DNA of 64,000 bases from NCBI RefSeq assembly GCF_039543825.1, contig NZ_BAABKM010000002.1, positions 1,148,133 to 1,212,132 of the forward strand. Direction: 5' to 3'. Both the position numbers and the translations under genes were made by a program. This document shows positions 62,910 through 64,000 of this stretch, piece after piece. Under the pieces are notes generated by a model. It was not told the origin of the DNA. It was given only the letters and a program-made list of their open reading frames with translations, and made no database searches. Origin of the DNA: Nocardioides conyzicola (GTDB taxonomy: Bacteria; Actinomycetota; Actinomycetes; Propionibacteriales; Nocardioidaceae). Numbering within the stretch: position 1 is the first letter of the stretch; each line of letters begins with the position of its first letter.

Positions 62910-64000
62910 GTGAGGAACGTAGCCGTGCTGCTGGCCGGAGGTGTCGGCGTACGGGTCGGTCTCGACGTGCCGAAGCAGCTCATCAAGATCGCCGGACACC
63001 CGATCATGGAGCACACGCTCGCGATCCTCGACCGGCACCCCGACGTCGACGAGATCGTCGTCATGATGGCTCCCGGCCACCTCGACGCGGTGCACGCGAT
63101 GGTCCGCGACGGCGGCTACTCCAAGGTCACCTCGATCCTCGAGGGCGCCGGCACGCGCAACGACACCACGCTGGCCGCCCTGGCCGCCCTGGGCGACGAG
63201 GACTGCAAGGTCCTGTTGCACGACGCCGTACGCCCGCTGGTCAGCGCCCGGATCATCACCGACTGCTTCACCGCGCTCGACACCCACGACGCCGTCGACG
63301 TGGCGATCCCGTCGGCCGACACGATCATCGAGGTCGGTCCGGACAACACGATCCGGGACATCCCGCCGCGCTCCAACCTGCGTCGCGGCCAGACGCCCCA
63401 GGCGTTCAAGCTCGCCACGATCCGGGAGGCCTACCGGCACGCCGGCGAGGACCCGAACTTCGAGGCCACCGACGACTGCACGGTCGTGCTGCGCTACCTG
63501 CCCGACGTCCCGATCTGGGTCGTCCCCGGCGACGAGCGCAACATGAAGGTCACCGAGCCGATCGACATCTACATCGCCGACAAGCTCTTCCAGCTGACCG
63601 GGAACGACGCACCGGCGATGCGCAGCGACGAGGCCATGCGCGCCGCCCTCGACGGCAAGACCATGGTGGTGTTCGGCGGCAGCTACGGCATCGGCGCCGA
63701 CATCGCCGAGCTCGCGGCGTCGTACGGCGCGAACGTGGCGTCGTACAGCCGCTCGACGACCCAGACGCACGTGCAGCGCCGCGAGGACATCGGCGCCGCG
63801 GCCCGCGACGCCGTCGAGCGGTTCGGGTCCGTGGACTTCGTCGTCAACACCGCCGGCGTGCTCCCCCGCGGCACCCTGGTCGAGGCCTCCGACGAGACGA
63901 TCTACTCGGCCACCGACATCAACTACATCGCGCCGATCCTGATCGCCCAGGAGTTCCACCCGCTGCTGCGCGCCACCCAGGGCAGCCTGCTGCTCTTCAC
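62910..64000 (+). CDS. bifunctional cytidylyltransferase/SDR oxidoreductase, cut by right edge
   Basis: Open for 363 codons to the window edge. Residues about 1-230 are an IspD/TarI-type cytidylyltransferase: VAVLLAGGVGVRVGLDVPKQ (CTP-binding) and TDDCTVVLRYLPD. From about 253 an SDR domain begins: VVFGGSYGIGADIAELAA (NAD(P) loop), then VVNTAGVLPRGT. This domain order is that of enzymes making CDP-ribitol (reduction of ribulose-5-phosphate plus cytidylyl transfer), used for teichoic acid or capsule. The GTG at 62910 begins the conserved N-terminus. The 3' end is outside the window. Confidence 0.85.
   Translation, partial: MRNVAVLLAGGVGVRVGLDVPKQLIKIAGHPIMEHTLAILDRHPDVDEIVVMMAPGHLDAVHAMVRDGGYSKVTSILEGAGTRNDTTLAALAALGDEDCKVLLHDAVRPLVSARIITDCFTALDTHDAVDVAIPSADTIIEVGPDNTIRDIPPRSNLRRGQTPQAFKLATIREAYRHAGEDPNFEATDDCTVVLRYLPDVPIWVVPGDERNMKVTEPIDIYIADKLFQLTGNDAPAMRSDEAMRAALDGKTMVVFGGSYGIGADIAELAASYGANVASYSRSTTQTHVQRREDIGAAARDAVERFGSVDFVVNTAGVLPRGTLVEASDETIYSATDINYIAPILIAQEFHPLLRATQGSLLLF

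Overview
The window is high-GC DNA with GTG starts, dense strings of ATGA/GTGA stop-start overlaps and an actinobacterial gene repertoire: a rex-hemA-hemC-hemD-hemB run, a BldN-type sigma factor with an RsbN-like anti-sigma, Lsr2, ClpC, bS22 and an Actinobacteria-type Trp attenuator. The DUF222/HNH gene, the DUF4229 protein and the gene order point to Nocardioides or a close relative in Nocardioidaceae; this is inferred from content only. It reads as ordinary chromosome. I see no tRNA, rRNA, CRISPR array, phage or intact insertion sequence.

Layout. 1-4.1 kb: menaquinone genes (menC running off the left edge, menE, menA) with an MFS exporter. 4.1-5.2 kb: four small membrane proteins and two inverted-repeat elements. 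5.2-11.2 kb (minus strand): System II cytochrome c maturation (resA-like, ccdA, resB, ccsB), a histidine phosphatase and hemL. 11.4-14.3 kb: a secreted lytic transglycosylase, a repeat-bearing gap and a DUF222/HNH gene. 14.4-20.1 kb (minus): rex-hemA-hemC-cobA/hemD-hemB, taking glutamyl-tRNA to uroporphyrinogen III and precorrin-2. 20.2-27.9 kb: glutaredoxin, AMP-forming ligase, HAD phosphatase, the ECF sigma/anti-sigma pair, PlsC acyltransferase, SDR epimerase, bS22 and a small HTH protein. 28-32.9 kb: acuC, trpS with its leader peptide and attenuator, a TetR operon with two operators, and TerD. 32.9-39.2 kb (minus): SRPBCC protein, proC, proline dehydrogenase, an ABC exporter with a TetR, a TIM-barrel isomerase and a Ppx/GppA phosphatase. 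39.2-47 kb: a Cys-rich protein, a VOC protein, a methyltransferase, a LacI regulator, radA-disA, mutY. 47-51.6 kb: clpC, a repeat-bearing secreted protein, lsr2, a lipoprotein. 51.7-57.2 kb (minus): an NAD/CoA cofactor run (coaX, nadC, nadB, panD, panC and a DUF2520 reductase). 57.4-64 kb: the edge of a cell-surface glycan locus (LicD-methyltransferase fusion, two sulfotransferase-like proteins, GT61 glycosyltransferase, CDP-ribitol-type cytidylyltransferase/reductase).

How it fits together. The left third makes quinone, haem and holo-cytochrome c, with Rex as the likely NADH/NAD+ sensor. The sigma/anti-sigma pair appears to feed back on itself: an almost perfect BldN-type promoter lies directly before the anti-sigma gene, and a weaker one precedes the transglycosylase gene. 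The most noteworthy items are these promoters, the trpS attenuator, the TetR operator pair, the ClgR-like site upstream of clpC, the GAGTCGG hairpins between convergent genes, the CTG-start methyltransferase and the three-part LicD/methyltransferase enzyme.
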